A stretch of DNA of 64,000 nt from Vibrio tritonius (GTDB lineage: Bacteria; Pseudomonadota; Gammaproteobacteria; Enterobacterales; Vibrionaceae): the NCBI RefSeq assembly GCF_001547935.1, contig NZ_AP014636.1, positions 372,001 to 436,000 of the forward strand, read 5' to 3'. Positions 1 through 7,810 of the stretch are shown here, one piece after another (the stretch's first letter is position 1; each line of letters starts with the position of its first letter). The position numbers and the translations under genes were made by a program. The notes under the pieces are model-generated. The model had not been told where the DNA came from. It ran no database searches and saw only the letters and a list, made by a program, of their open reading frames with translations.

Positions 1-36
1 AAGATATCAGTACGCTCTGCAGCGGTAGGACGATAA
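1..36 (+). CDS. C-terminal end of an upstream Tad-locus gene (partial)
   Basis: The first 33 bases are open in frame 1 and encode a short tail ending VRSAAVGR before a TAA at 34-36, two bases before the next start. Minor Tad pseudopilin (TadF-like) proteins often stand just before TadG, so this is probably the end of such a gene. Only eleven residues are visible, so the identity is an inference from position. Confidence 0.4.
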   Translation, partial: KISVRSAAVGR

Positions 37-37
37 C

Positions 38-1498
38 ATGATAAGTCATCGCAATAAGCAATCAGGACATGCAGCAATACTTTTTGCCATGATGATCCCG
101 CTATTATTTGGCGTTTTTATTTTTGGTACTGATGGGGCAAGAGCATTACAAGCCAAAGCTCGTTTAGAAGAGGCCTCTGAAGCCGCGGTGCTAGCCGTAG
201 CGGGGCAAAGTGGATCAACTCAGGCTGCTCATGATGAAATGGCGACCAATTACATTCAATACTATTTCCCATTTGCTGAGATGGAAGATATCACTACCGA
301 AGATATCCCATGCTCTGAAAATTCAGCCTGCAATACCAAGGATGATGCAGTTAATCGCTTTTATGAGTATACCGTTTCTGCAACCATAGCTGAGCCGAAT
401 TGGTTTTCTAAGGATACTATATCAACCAGTTTTGGCGATTCTACCGATGTTGGTGGTTATTCATCTGCACGTAAATATCAGTCGCAAACGGTCGATATTA
501 TCTTAGTATCGGATTTTTCATCCTCGATGTTACAAAGTACAGGCACTAGTGTAAATTCCAAAGTGACGGATTTAAAATCGATAATTTCAGATGTTGCTGA
601 TACGATTAACGAATACAACGAACATACTGGAACACAAAAAAACACCATGGCGTTTGTTGGTTTTGGATATTATACCTATGGTGAGTACTCAACAAGTATT
701 AGTAAAAATGGTTCTACATATAGTGGGTTTCCCTATTACACCTATCTCATGTGCACTGGAGCGAAAAATAGCTCACATCCTGCTAATGATGGTTGGTGCG
801 GAGCTTCATCGAACGATTTAGGAAATATTGATTATTTACAGTCTGTAAGCGCGGCAAATATTTTCGATGAAAGTGCCTACTTACCTACGAATATTATTCA
901 ATTGAAATATAGTATTACTGATGCAACATATGAAACATTAAAGCCCGAAAATAACAATAATGTAAAATCAGAGGCATATAAGATGTTTACAGAAGAATCA
1001 TACAGTGGTTATCATCATTTTAGATATTACAACTTGGGTTTAACATCAGATGTTTCTGAGCTTAGTGACACCATTAATGATTTTTATCCTCAAGGTTCAA
1101 CGGCATTTTATACAGGCTTGATTAGAGGGGCTCAAATTGCAAATAAAGGAACTAATTCACGACGTTTAATTATCATTTTGTCGGATGGTAATAATACACA
1201 TGAAGATGTTACAACGAAGTTAGTTTCTGATGGTCTCTGTGACAATATTACAGATACACTGAATACCCAAACCACGACTGTTACCGACAGTGAAGGTCAT
1301 GAGGTTGAAGAATCGGTTAAGTCTCGAATATTTGCAATCGGATTTGGATATCAAGCGAGTCAGAACCCTGGCATGACAAATTGTGTTGGAACGAATAACG
1401 TTTATGACTCAAATGATAGTGATGAGATCAAAGACAAAATTTTGGAATTAATTGCAGAAGAGATGGGGCGGTTAACGCCATCAGATGAGACAAATTAG
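38..1498 (+). CDS. TadG-like Flp/Tad pilus assembly protein with vWA domain
   Basis: A 486-aa protein of the TadE/TadG-like class. The N terminus (about residues 8-60) has the typical QSGHAAILFA start, one hydrophobic segment (about 12-30) and the GTDGARALQAKARLEEASEAA pattern. A von Willebrand A domain begins near residue 152 and carries the metal-binding DxSxS motif (D159, S161, S163). TadG-like proteins are membrane-anchored parts of the machinery that builds adhesive Flp pili. The start is an ATG seven bases after GTAGGA. It lies ten bases before an OmpA-like gene and probably shares its transcript. A paralog follows at 2363. Confidence 0.85.
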   Translation: MISHRNKQSGHAAILFAMMIPLLFGVFIFGTDGARALQAKARLEEASEAAVLAVAGQSGSTQAAHDEMATNYIQYYFPFAEMEDITTEDIPCSENSACNTKDDAVNRFYEYTVSATIAEPNWFSKDTISTSFGDSTDVGGYSSARKYQSQTVDIILVSDFSSSMLQSTGTSVNSKVTDLKSIISDVADTINEYNEHTGTQKNTMAFVGFGYYTYGEYSTSISKNGSTYSGFPYYTYLMCTGAKNSSHPANDGWCGASSNDLGNIDYLQSVSAANIFDESAYLPTNIIQLKYSITDATYETLKPENNNNVKSEAYKMFTEESYSGYHHFRYYNLGLTSDVSELSDTINDFYPQGSTAFYTGLIRGAQIANKGTNSRRLIIILSDGNNTHEDVTTKLVSDGLCDNITDTLNTQTTTVTDSEGHEVEESVKSRIFAIGFGYQASQNPGMTNCVGTNNVYDSNDSDEIKDKILELIAEEMGRLTPSDETN

Positions 1499-1507
1499 GA
1501 TAATTTT

Positions 1508-2128
1508 ATGAAAAAACAATTAATAATTTCTTTGGTGGCAAGTGTTATTTCTGCAAGCTGTTTGGCCCAAGAGTCTGATTTGTATTCTTATTTGTGCAAT
1601 AAGGATGGCAATACGCAGGGTTATCAAATGACGGGTGGCACGGCAAAAAAATTGGTGATGTACCCTGGCGATAGTTTACAAACGGCAGCAATAACCGCAA
1701 ACCCAGATCAAGATTGGCTACTTAGCCAAGTGAAACCTGATCAAGTGCCAACGGATTGCTTGAGTTACTTTTTGAGTCAAGGTTATTGGCAAAAAGGTCA
1801 GAGTATCGCTCGTTTCCATTTTGAGTTTAACAGCAAGTCATTGTCTGGTGTTGATAAGGCGATTCTTACTCGTTTAGTGACTACATTGGCGCATACACCT
1901 AACGTATCCGTTGTTGGTCATACAGACTCAATCGGCTCAGGTGCTTATAACCAAAGCTTGGGTGAAAAACGTGCACAATCTGTGGTTAAACTTGTATCGA
2001 GTCAGAGTAAAGACGTGTCGTTGACAACAAGTAGCAGAGGGGAAAGCCAGCCAATCGCTGCCAATAGTACTGTTCAAGGTCGTGCACTTAATCGTCGTGT
2101 TGAAATTGTGTTAGAAGATTTAATGTAA
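1508..2128 (+). CDS. OmpA-family outer-membrane/peptidoglycan-binding protein of the Tad locus
   Basis: A 206-aa exported protein. Residues 1-20 form a Sec signal peptide ending near SCLA-QE. The C-terminal half (about 100-205) is an OmpA-like peptidoglycan-binding domain, with the strand FHFEFNSKSL, then VVGHTDSIGSGAYNQSLGEKRAQSV and a final RALNRRVEI. The N-terminal part (about 21-95) has cysteines but no domain that I recognise. Tad clusters of vibrios commonly end with such a gene, which may tie the pilus machine to the cell wall. It starts ten bases after the TadG-like gene and is closed by a strong terminator at 2153-2186. Confidence 0.83.
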   Translation: MKKQLIISLVASVISASCLAQESDLYSYLCNKDGNTQGYQMTGGTAKKLVMYPGDSLQTAAITANPDQDWLLSQVKPDQVPTDCLSYFLSQGYWQKGQSIARFHFEFNSKSLSGVDKAILTRLVTTLAHTPNVSVVGHTDSIGSGAYNQSLGEKRAQSVVKLVSSQSKDVSLTTSSRGESQPIAANSTVQGRALNRRVEIVLEDLM

Positions 2129-2152
2129 TAAAGAATATTTATTTAAAATAAT

Positions 2153-2186
2153 AAAAAAGGCTTAACATTTACGTTAAGCCTTTTTT
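2153..2186 (+). terminator. Rho-independent terminator after the OmpA-like gene
   Basis: A perfect 14-bp stem (2153-2166 against 2173-2186) with a six-base loop. The left arm starts with six A and the right arm ends with six T, so it may work in both directions. It separates the first TadG/OmpA pair from the second TadG-like gene. Confidence 0.85.
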
Positions 2187-2362
2187 ATTGTCCTGCCATT
2201 TAGCGAATTCCTTATTGTTAAATTACCAATGTAAATCTATGTAAGTGTGTGTCATTATTATGTCAGATCTTGTTATTGGATATACGCAAAACCTTAATAC
2301 GATATAGTAGTGTACGAACGATTTTCTATCAAAATACTCTATAAATTCAGTTGGTTGATATA

Positions 2363-3712
2363 ATGATAAATAGAAATAGGCGAGACCAATCAGGCCACGC
2401 TGCGTTGCTTTTTGCTCTAATGATTCCATTACTTTTTGGTGTTTTTATTTTGGGAACTGATGGAGCAAGAGCATTACAGAGCAAAGCTAGGTTAGAAGAA
2501 GCGTCAGAAGCTGCTGCATTAGCGATTGCTGGGCAAAGTGAATCTTCACAAGGATCTAGAGATGCTTTGGCAAGTCGTTACATTCGGTATTATTTCCCTC
2601 ATTCCGATATCATACGAATGGAAACACAAAATATTCCATGTTCTCAGAATCAGGATTGCGAAAAAATTACTTCTGCCACAGAACAATATTTCGAGTATAC
2701 GGTTTCTACTAATATTGAACAAAAAAATTGGTTTTCGAATGATACAATAGCTACCAGTATGGGGGATGGGCTCAATGTCGGTGGTTATTCTCAAGCAAGA
2801 AAATATCAATCACAGGCTGTAGATGTTATTTTAGTGGCCGATTTTTCTGGGTCGATGCAAGATCGCCTACCTGGTGAGAATAAAAATAAAGAGCAACAGC
2901 TAATAGAAGTAATGAAAGAGGTAGCAGATACCCTAAATGATTATAATCAGCATTCAAATTTAAAAAGTGAACTCGCTTTTACCGGTTTTAACTTTTTCAC
3001 CAAAAAGTATACTTTTGATAGTAATGATTTGAAATATTATAATTATCTTATATGTAAAAAAGCATATCAGAATCAATTTAGGCAACAAGGCTGGTGTTTT
3101 GATTCTTATGAAAATGGAAGAAATATAGATGTAAATGCAACTGTTTCCCAAATTTTTGATTATGATGCTTATGATTATTGGACAGAAAAACAAATAATAG
3201 AAAATAACTCTTGGGGGCAAGATATAGTTAACGCGAGATTTCGTGAAATACCATTAACAGATGATTTTAGTAAGTTTAAACGTGAAATAAGTCAGTTTTA
3301 TGCCAAGGGTGGAACAGCCTCTTATACAGGATTAATAAGTGGTGCTCGTTTAGCCTATGATGGTGATAATCAGAGAAAACTGATAATTTTATTATCCGAT
3401 GGACAGGATAGTAACTATTTTAAAGCGGATGATAATATATCATCTGCTCTGATTTATAAAGGGAAATTATGTTCAGTCATAATATCTAAACTTAATGAAA
3501 AATTGGTATATAACGATAGTACACAGTCAAACGAACATGTAGTTTCGAAAATGTTTGCCATCGGTTTCGGTTATGCCGCGTCAGATTACCCAGTTATGCA
3601 ACAATGTGTCGGCCAAGGTAACGTATACGATGCAAAGAACAGTGAAGCAATAAAGGATAAAATCCTAGAACTGATTGCAGAGGAAATGGGGCGTCTTTCC
3701 CCATCGGATTAA
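2363..3712 (+). CDS. Second TadG-like vWA protein (paralog)
   Basis: A 449-aa paralog of the gene at 38-1498. Both share the N-terminal QSGHAA..LFA..IPLLFGVFI segment, the GTDGARALQ.KARLEEASEAA block, a vWA MIDAS (ADFSGS), and an almost identical C terminus (KDKILELIAEEMGRL.PSD). The middle is divergent and clearly more AT-rich than the first copy. A TTG at 2351 would add four residues, but the ATG at 2363 aligns with the start of the paralog. I see no strong ribosome-binding site. It stands behind a terminator, so it is transcribed separately. It may be an alternative TadG subunit; function is inferred from the family. Confidence 0.8.
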   Translation: MINRNRRDQSGHAALLFALMIPLLFGVFILGTDGARALQSKARLEEASEAAALAIAGQSESSQGSRDALASRYIRYYFPHSDIIRMETQNIPCSQNQDCEKITSATEQYFEYTVSTNIEQKNWFSNDTIATSMGDGLNVGGYSQARKYQSQAVDVILVADFSGSMQDRLPGENKNKEQQLIEVMKEVADTLNDYNQHSNLKSELAFTGFNFFTKKYTFDSNDLKYYNYLICKKAYQNQFRQQGWCFDSYENGRNIDVNATVSQIFDYDAYDYWTEKQIIENNSWGQDIVNARFREIPLTDDFSKFKREISQFYAKGGTASYTGLISGARLAYDGDNQRKLIILLSDGQDSNYFKADDNISSALIYKGKLCSVIISKLNEKLVYNDSTQSNEHVVSKMFAIGFGYAASDYPVMQQCVGQGNVYDAKNSEAIKDKILELIAEEMGRLSPSD

Positions 3713-3727
3713 TCCTCTCTCTTTCAA

Positions 3728-3986
3728 TATACCCAAATGACCTCAAGATGCAGACTTCAGAGCTTCATCAACGAGCACAGGTCAAGCTCAATGACGGCAG
3801 GAATGGTCATTCCCTTTCAACGTCATTGGGCGCAGAAATGGGCTTGTTGATGAGCTCCTATGCTGCGTTACCGATTTTCTACGTAGAATACTATGTATTT
3901 AAATATAACTATGTATTCAAATCGGTGCCTTGCCTATGAGCGAATACATTCTCGCTGAAACCGCATCTTGAGGTTACTTGGGTATA
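3728..3986. repeat. Miniature inverted-repeat element, copy 1
   Basis: A 259-bp element bounded by 24-bp imperfect terminal inverted repeats: 3728-3751 (TATACCCAAATGACCTC..) and 3963-3986 (..GAGGTTACTTGGGTATA), with 22 of 24 positions matching. A near copy lies at 40433-40698. The inside holds smaller inverted pieces and a 63-codon open frame that is part of the repeat, not a gene. It carries no transposase, so it is MITE-like. Confidence 0.8.
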
Positions 3987-4017
3987 AACAAGGCCTGAAT
4001 ATTCAGGCCTTGTTTAT
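3984..4017. terminator. Bidirectional terminator between convergent genes
   Basis: A perfect 17-bp inverted repeat without a spacer (3984-4000 and 4001-4017), GC-rich in the middle (CAAGGCCTGAA) and with AT-rich ends. It stands between the rightward TadG-like gene and the leftward metal-transport operon and overlaps the last bases of the miniature repeat. Confidence 0.8.
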
Positions 4018-4041
4018 TTTCGATAGTAATAAATTTAATGA

Positions 4042-4920
4042 TTACTTCATACTGTTATAAATAACATCCACGTTGTGCTCGAATGCTTTTGCGTAAGTTG
4101 GTGCTTCGCCGTTCGCGTCGGTTAATGCTTCAGGATAAAGTTCGCCACCTGATTTTGCGCCGGTTGCTGCCGCAATTTGTTTAACTAGACGTGGGTCAGT
4201 TTGGTTTTCGATAAAGTAAGTGTGGATATGCTCTTGCTTGATTTGGTTAATCAGTTTACCGACATCTGCTGCACTGGCTTCTGCTTCGGTTGAGAAGCCT
4301 ACAGGTGCAAGAAATTGCACGCCATACTCTTGGCCAAAATAGCCAAATGCATCATGACTGGTCATCACTTTACGTTTGTCGTTAGCGACACCCGCGAATT
4401 TGCCTTTTGCCCAGCTATCCAGTTTTTCTAGTTTCTGAATGTAAGCTTGGCCTTGAGTTTGGAAGTATTTCGCATCCGCAGGGTCAGCTTTAATCAATGC
4501 GTTCATTACGTTACGCGCGTAAATGACACCATTGGCTGCACTGTTCCACGCGTGTGGGTCAGTAATGGTTTCGCCATCTTCCACCATAGAACGAGTTTTA
4601 ACGTCTGTTGAAGCTGTCACTACGTCACCCTTGTAGCCTGAAGCGGTTACCAAGCGATCCATCCAACCTTCTAGACCTAAACCGCTAATAAACACCACGT
4701 CGGCTTTGTTGATCAGTACGCTGTCTTTAGGTGATGGTTCGAACGTGTGTGGGTCGCCATTGGGACCAACCAGTTCGCTGACTTTTACGTGTTCACCACC
4801 GACTTGTTTCACAATGTCACCTAGAACCGAGAAGCTCGCTACGGTATTCACTGTGTTAGCAAATACGGAAGGACTAAGAGCGATTGCGATAGATAGCGCA
4901 GTGGTATGCCAAAGTTTCAT
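4042..4920 (-). CDS. Metal-ion ABC transporter, periplasmic binding protein (ZnuA/TroA family)
   Basis: A 292-aa cluster A-I binding protein with a signal peptide (about 1-21, cut near FA-NT). The four usual metal ligands are present with TroA-like spacing: H58 (GDPHTFEPSP), H123 (TDPHAW), H189 (SHDAFGYF) and D268. The long His-rich loop of classical ZnuA is missing, so the family alone would allow Zn, Mn or Fe. The Zur-like box ahead of the operon favours zinc. It is the last gene of a leftward operon, following the permease by 27 bases. The start has an AAGGA site. Confidence 0.87.
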   Translation of the reverse strand: MKLWHTTALSIAIALSPSVFANTVNTVASFSVLGDIVKQVGGEHVKVSELVGPNGDPHTFEPSPKDSVLINKADVVFISGLGLEGWMDRLVTASGYKGDVVTASTDVKTRSMVEDGETITDPHAWNSAANGVIYARNVMNALIKADPADAKYFQTQGQAYIQKLEKLDSWAKGKFAGVANDKRKVMTSHDAFGYFGQEYGVQFLAPVGFSTEAEASAADVGKLINQIKQEHIHTYFIENQTDPRLVKQIAAATGAKSGGELYPEALTDANGEAPTYAKAFEHNVDVIYNSMK

Positions 4921-4947
4921 ATAAATTCCTTATAAAAAAGTATTCAG

Positions 4948-5808
4948 TTAGTGTTGTTGCTTGCGATAAATCGGAAAAATGCCTTTTTCTTTGCCAAAGG
5001 CAATCGAGAGCAAAAAGCAGATGGTTGCAGTTAAAACGATGGCTGGCCCAGCCGGTACCGATTGATACCAAGACCATGTAAGGCCAATAAATGAACTCAC
5101 CATGCCTGTAATAGCAGCAATCGCCATAGTTGAAGGCAAATGGTTGGTCCAACAGCGAGCTGTGATGGCTGGCAGCATCATTAATCCAACGGTCATCAAG
5201 GTGCCAAGGATCTGAAATCCAGCCACTAAGTTCATCACGACCAGTGCCATAAACATCGCATGAACTAAGGTTGGAAAACGCTTAGAGCGTGCTTGGAAAA
5301 AGGCTGCATTAAACGATTCAAATACAATGGCGCGATAGAAAAAGGCCAATACGAGAATCGTGATGGTCGCGATTACTCCGATAAAAAGCAGCGACTGATT
5401 ATCGACAGCCAATAACGAACCAAACAGCAGGTGCAGAAGATCAACACCGGAACTGCGCAAAGAGACCAGTGTTACGCCAAGTGCGAGTGAACCTAGGTAG
5501 AGACCCGCGAAGGTAGAATCTTCATGCAGCCTAGTGGCATTACTGATCCAGCTTGAACTCATTGCCACGAGTAGGCCGGCAACAAAACCGCCTAATCCCA
5601 TGGCAAGCAAAGACATGCCAGCGCACAGATAACCAATCGCAACACCGGGCAATACCGCATGGGAAAGGGCATCACCGATAAGACTCATACGGCGCAGTAA
5701 CAAAAATACACCAAGTGGAGTCAGGCTAAGAGATAGAGCCAGACACGCGACTAAAGAGCGGCGCATAAAGCCAAATTGAATAAAGGCATCGATTACGTGA
5801 TAAGTCAT
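4948..5808 (-). CDS. Metal-ion ABC transporter permease (ZnuB/MntB family)
   Basis: A 286-aa integral membrane protein of the ABC-3 family with about eight hydrophobic segments. The sequence GDALSHAVLPGVAIGY, near residues 45-60, is the family signature in the first cytoplasmic region, and VAGFQILGTLMTVGLMMLPA near 195-215 is also typical. It forms the channel for the metal delivered by the binding protein at 4042. The start lies nine bases after the ATPase stop, with an AAGGA site. The order is ATPase, permease, binding protein. Confidence 0.87.
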   Translation of the reverse strand: MTYHVIDAFIQFGFMRRSLVACLALSLSLTPLGVFLLLRRMSLIGDALSHAVLPGVAIGYLCAGMSLLAMGLGGFVAGLLVAMSSSWISNATRLHEDSTFAGLYLGSLALGVTLVSLRSSGVDLLHLLFGSLLAVDNQSLLFIGVIATITILVLAFFYRAIVFESFNAAFFQARSKRFPTLVHAMFMALVVMNLVAGFQILGTLMTVGLMMLPAITARCWTNHLPSTMAIAAITGMVSSFIGLTWSWYQSVPAGPAIVLTATICFLLSIAFGKEKGIFPIYRKQQH

Positions 5809-5817
5809 CTTTTTTCC

Positions 5818-6522
5818 TTAACCGAAGCTCAGTTCCATACGAACCGACTGGTTATAAATGTCACAGCTGTTTAACACATCCTGGGTCTTGCCCCAGTGAG
5901 AACACTGTTCGTTGATCAGCAGTGTCTGGGGGAAATAGGACTCCACAATGGCTGGGTTATGCAGCACGGTGATAATGGTTTTCCCTTGTTGATGCAGCTC
6001 GCAAATCAGATTGAGGAGTGTCTCTTGAGTTTGGCTATCAATGCCGGTAAAAGGCTCATCCATCATCATCACAGGCGAGCCTTGCACCAGAAGGCGGGCA
6101 AACAGCATGCGTTGGAACTGACCGCCAGAAAGCTGGTTGATGGTGTAGTTAGCCAGATCGATAATGCCGACATGTTCCATCGCGTTGGCAATTTTTGCCA
6201 TGTCATCACGCTTAATCGAACTTAAAATGCCTTTGTGTGGCCAACATCCCATCGCAACCACATCCGATACTGTGATTGGGAAGGTGCGGTCGATGTCACT
6301 TTGTTGTGGTAACCATGAGAGCAGTTCTTTGCGTGGGCGACTTAAAGCGAGGTCGCCAGAAATCGGTGGTAATAATCCACATAAGGTTTTTAATAGGGTT
6401 GATTTACCTGCGCCATTGGCTCCCATGATGGCCGTTAGGCTCCCGGACTCAAACTGTCCAGAAATCGGTTTAATAAGCGGTTTACCCTGATAGCCAACCG
6501 TGAGGTTATGTAAGGTAATCAT
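5818..6522 (-). CDS. Metal-ion ABC transporter ATP-binding protein (ZnuC/MntA family)
   Basis: A 234-aa ABC ATPase that powers metal uptake. Walker A is GANGAGKST (residues about 34-42), the signature is LSGGQFQRMLFAR, and Walker B is VMMMDEPF, followed by the switch histidine in TVLHNP. Its ATG overlaps the stop of the 45-aa membrane ORF in an ATGA arrangement, so the two are probably translationally coupled. It heads the three transport genes, which lie on one leftward transcript under a Zur-like box at 6687-6701. Confidence 0.87.
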   Translation of the reverse strand: MITLHNLTVGYQGKPLIKPISGQFESGSLTAIMGANGAGKSTLLKTLCGLLPPISGDLALSRPRKELLSWLPQQSDIDRTFPITVSDVVAMGCWPHKGILSSIKRDDMAKIANAMEHVGIIDLANYTINQLSGGQFQRMLFARLLVQGSPVMMMDEPFTGIDSQTQETLLNLICELHQQGKTIITVLHNPAIVESYFPQTLLINEQCSHWGKTQDVLNSCDIYNQSVRMELSFG

Positions 6523-6656
6523 GGTAGTTTAACCGCCCAGAAAATGGCGCCCCAAAGCAGCGCTAAAAGTACCAGCATTAATGCCACGCGGGTAACGCCA
6601 GAGCGAGTTAATAAAGAGCGATAGTTTTTATCACTCGAAGCTGTAAAACGAATCAT
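6519..6656 (-). CDS. Small membrane protein (45 aa) heading the metal-transport operon
   Basis: A 45-codon ORF from an ATG at 6656-6654 to a TGA at 6521-6519. It encodes a polar N terminus (MIRFTASSDKNYRS), a basic stretch, and one strongly hydrophobic segment (about residues 23-43, with ALMLVLLALLWG). Its stop overlaps the start of the ATPase gene by one base (ATGA), and its start lies 31 bases after the Zur-like box, so it is the first gene of the operon. I do not recognise a family. Positive charges before the single membrane segment suggest an N-in orientation. It could be a regulatory or assembly peptide of the transporter, or a leader for coupled translation. No good ribosome-binding site is seen. 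Confidence 0.6.
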   Translation of the reverse strand: MIRFTASSDKNYRSLLTRSGVTRVALMLVLLALLWGAIFWAVKLP

Positions 6657-6686
6657 GGTCAGGTCTAAGATTGGTTTGATTTGTTA

Positions 6687-6701
6687 TGTTATATTGTAAC
6701 A
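6687..6701 (-). promoter_or_regulatory. Zur-like operator
   Basis: The sequence TGTTATATTGTAACA matches 14 of 15 positions of the gamma-proteobacterial Zur core TGTTATANTATAACA, counting N as a match. It lies 31 bases upstream of the first start of the metal-transport operon. Zur with zinc would repress here. It is a motif match by eye. Confidence 0.65.
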
Positions 6702-6710
6702 ATAACATTT

Positions 6711-7104
6711 TCTTACAATTTGAGGGAAGCACAATTGTTTTGATGATTCACATAGTTTGATTATCAAGGTGATTGAGCCTGTTTTGACTACAAAAGGACG
6801 TACTGCGGTAGATTCTACTTCCGTCTCGGTTGAGCCAATTTTTTCATCAAAATTAAAAAATAAATATAATTCAGATGGTTATGTTTAATTTTTATCTAAT
6901 TTCTGACCGTTATAACGGTCAGGAATCATAGCGAACCGTATTAACTGCTGTTCGGTTTTCAAAAACGCATGGTTTCTACTTCTTGCTCGGCTAATTAAAC
7001 GTCTTCTGCTGCTACACCTGTGGTGAAATGAATTTAGAAGATGACAAAGAGTGAACTCAGTTTGTCATTAGGACGCGACGTAACGTTTTAAGGAAGGAAA
7101 CACT
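6711..7104. promoter_or_regulatory. Divergent intergenic region with an 18-bp palindrome
   Basis: About 390 bases without a gene between the leftward metal operon and the rightward catabolic block. The only clear structure is a perfect 18-bp palindrome, TGACCGTTATAACGGTCA, at 6904-6921, which is the kind of site a dimeric repressor or activator binds. It lies about 185 bases before the first catabolic gene. A ribosome-binding site AAGGAAGG stands at 7090-7097. Confidence 0.5.
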
Positions 7105-7779
7105 ATGAGCATTAAACGCCCTAAATTCATTACCTTTGATTGCTATGGCACATTGACTAATTTTGGTATGGCTGCGATGACCCGAGAAATTTTTAAAGAT
7201 CGTATCTTGCCTGAACAGATGAACCAGTTTGTTAAAGACTTTGGTAGTTACCGCTTAGATGAGGTATTGGGAGCATGGCAACCTTATGATCAGGTGATAA
7301 AAAGTGCATTGGAAAGAACCTGTCGCCGTTGGGGCATCGCTTATAACGATGCTGAAGGCCAAAGTTACTATGATGCCGTGCCAACTTGGGGGCCTCATGC
7401 CGATGTTCCATCTGGCTTGGCACGTTTAGCCAAAGAATTTCCATTGGTGATTTACTCAAATGCGAGTGATAGCCAAATCATGAGTAACGTGGAAATGTTA
7501 GGCGCACCATTTCATAAAGTGTTTACCGCTGAACAAGCCAAATTCTACAAACCTCGTCTCGGTGCTTTTGAATACATGCTCGATAATTTGGGCTGTAATC
7601 CAGAAGATGTATTGCATGTCTCTTCTAGTTTTCGTTACGACCTAATGCCAGCGGATGACATTGGCATTACCAACAAAGCCTTTATTGCTCGTGGGCACGA
7701 GCAGCCTGCAGATCCTATCTATCGCTATAACCAGGTTCCTGATATCAATGCGCTCGCAGACCTTCTCGGCCTCGATTAA
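7105..7779 (+). CDS. HAD-superfamily hydrolase, haloacid dehalogenase type II-like
   Basis: A 224-aa HAD protein resembling (S)-2-haloacid dehalogenases. Motif I is FDCYGT with the nucleophile D12, motif II is in YSNASDSQ, and motif III contains K in FYKPR. The fourth motif SSSFRYDLMPADDIG fits the L-2-haloacid dehalogenase group, where the serine-rich stretch and the aspartate pair follow the lysine. In catabolic clusters such proteins often act on phosphorylated or unknown substrates. It opens a run of rightward genes ending near 20066, and the next gene begins 31 bases later. The substrate cannot be told from the sequence. Confidence 0.75.
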   Translation: MSIKRPKFITFDCYGTLTNFGMAAMTREIFKDRILPEQMNQFVKDFGSYRLDEVLGAWQPYDQVIKSALERTCRRWGIAYNDAEGQSYYDAVPTWGPHADVPSGLARLAKEFPLVIYSNASDSQIMSNVEMLGAPFHKVFTAEQAKFYKPRLGAFEYMLDNLGCNPEDVLHVSSSFRYDLMPADDIGITNKAFIARGHEQPADPIYRYNQVPDINALADLLGLD

Positions 7780-7810
7780 CGCAACGTCATCTTATGAGAG
7801 GTAGGAGAAG

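Noticed and set aside
2223..2429. 68-codon leftward frame upstream of the second TadG-like gene
   Set aside because: It overlaps the start of a well supported gene on the other strand and has no recognisable protein features.
3748..3939. 63-codon open frame in the first miniature element
   Set aside because: It lies entirely inside the repeat, a similar but altered frame occurs in copy 2, and it has no ribosome-binding site.
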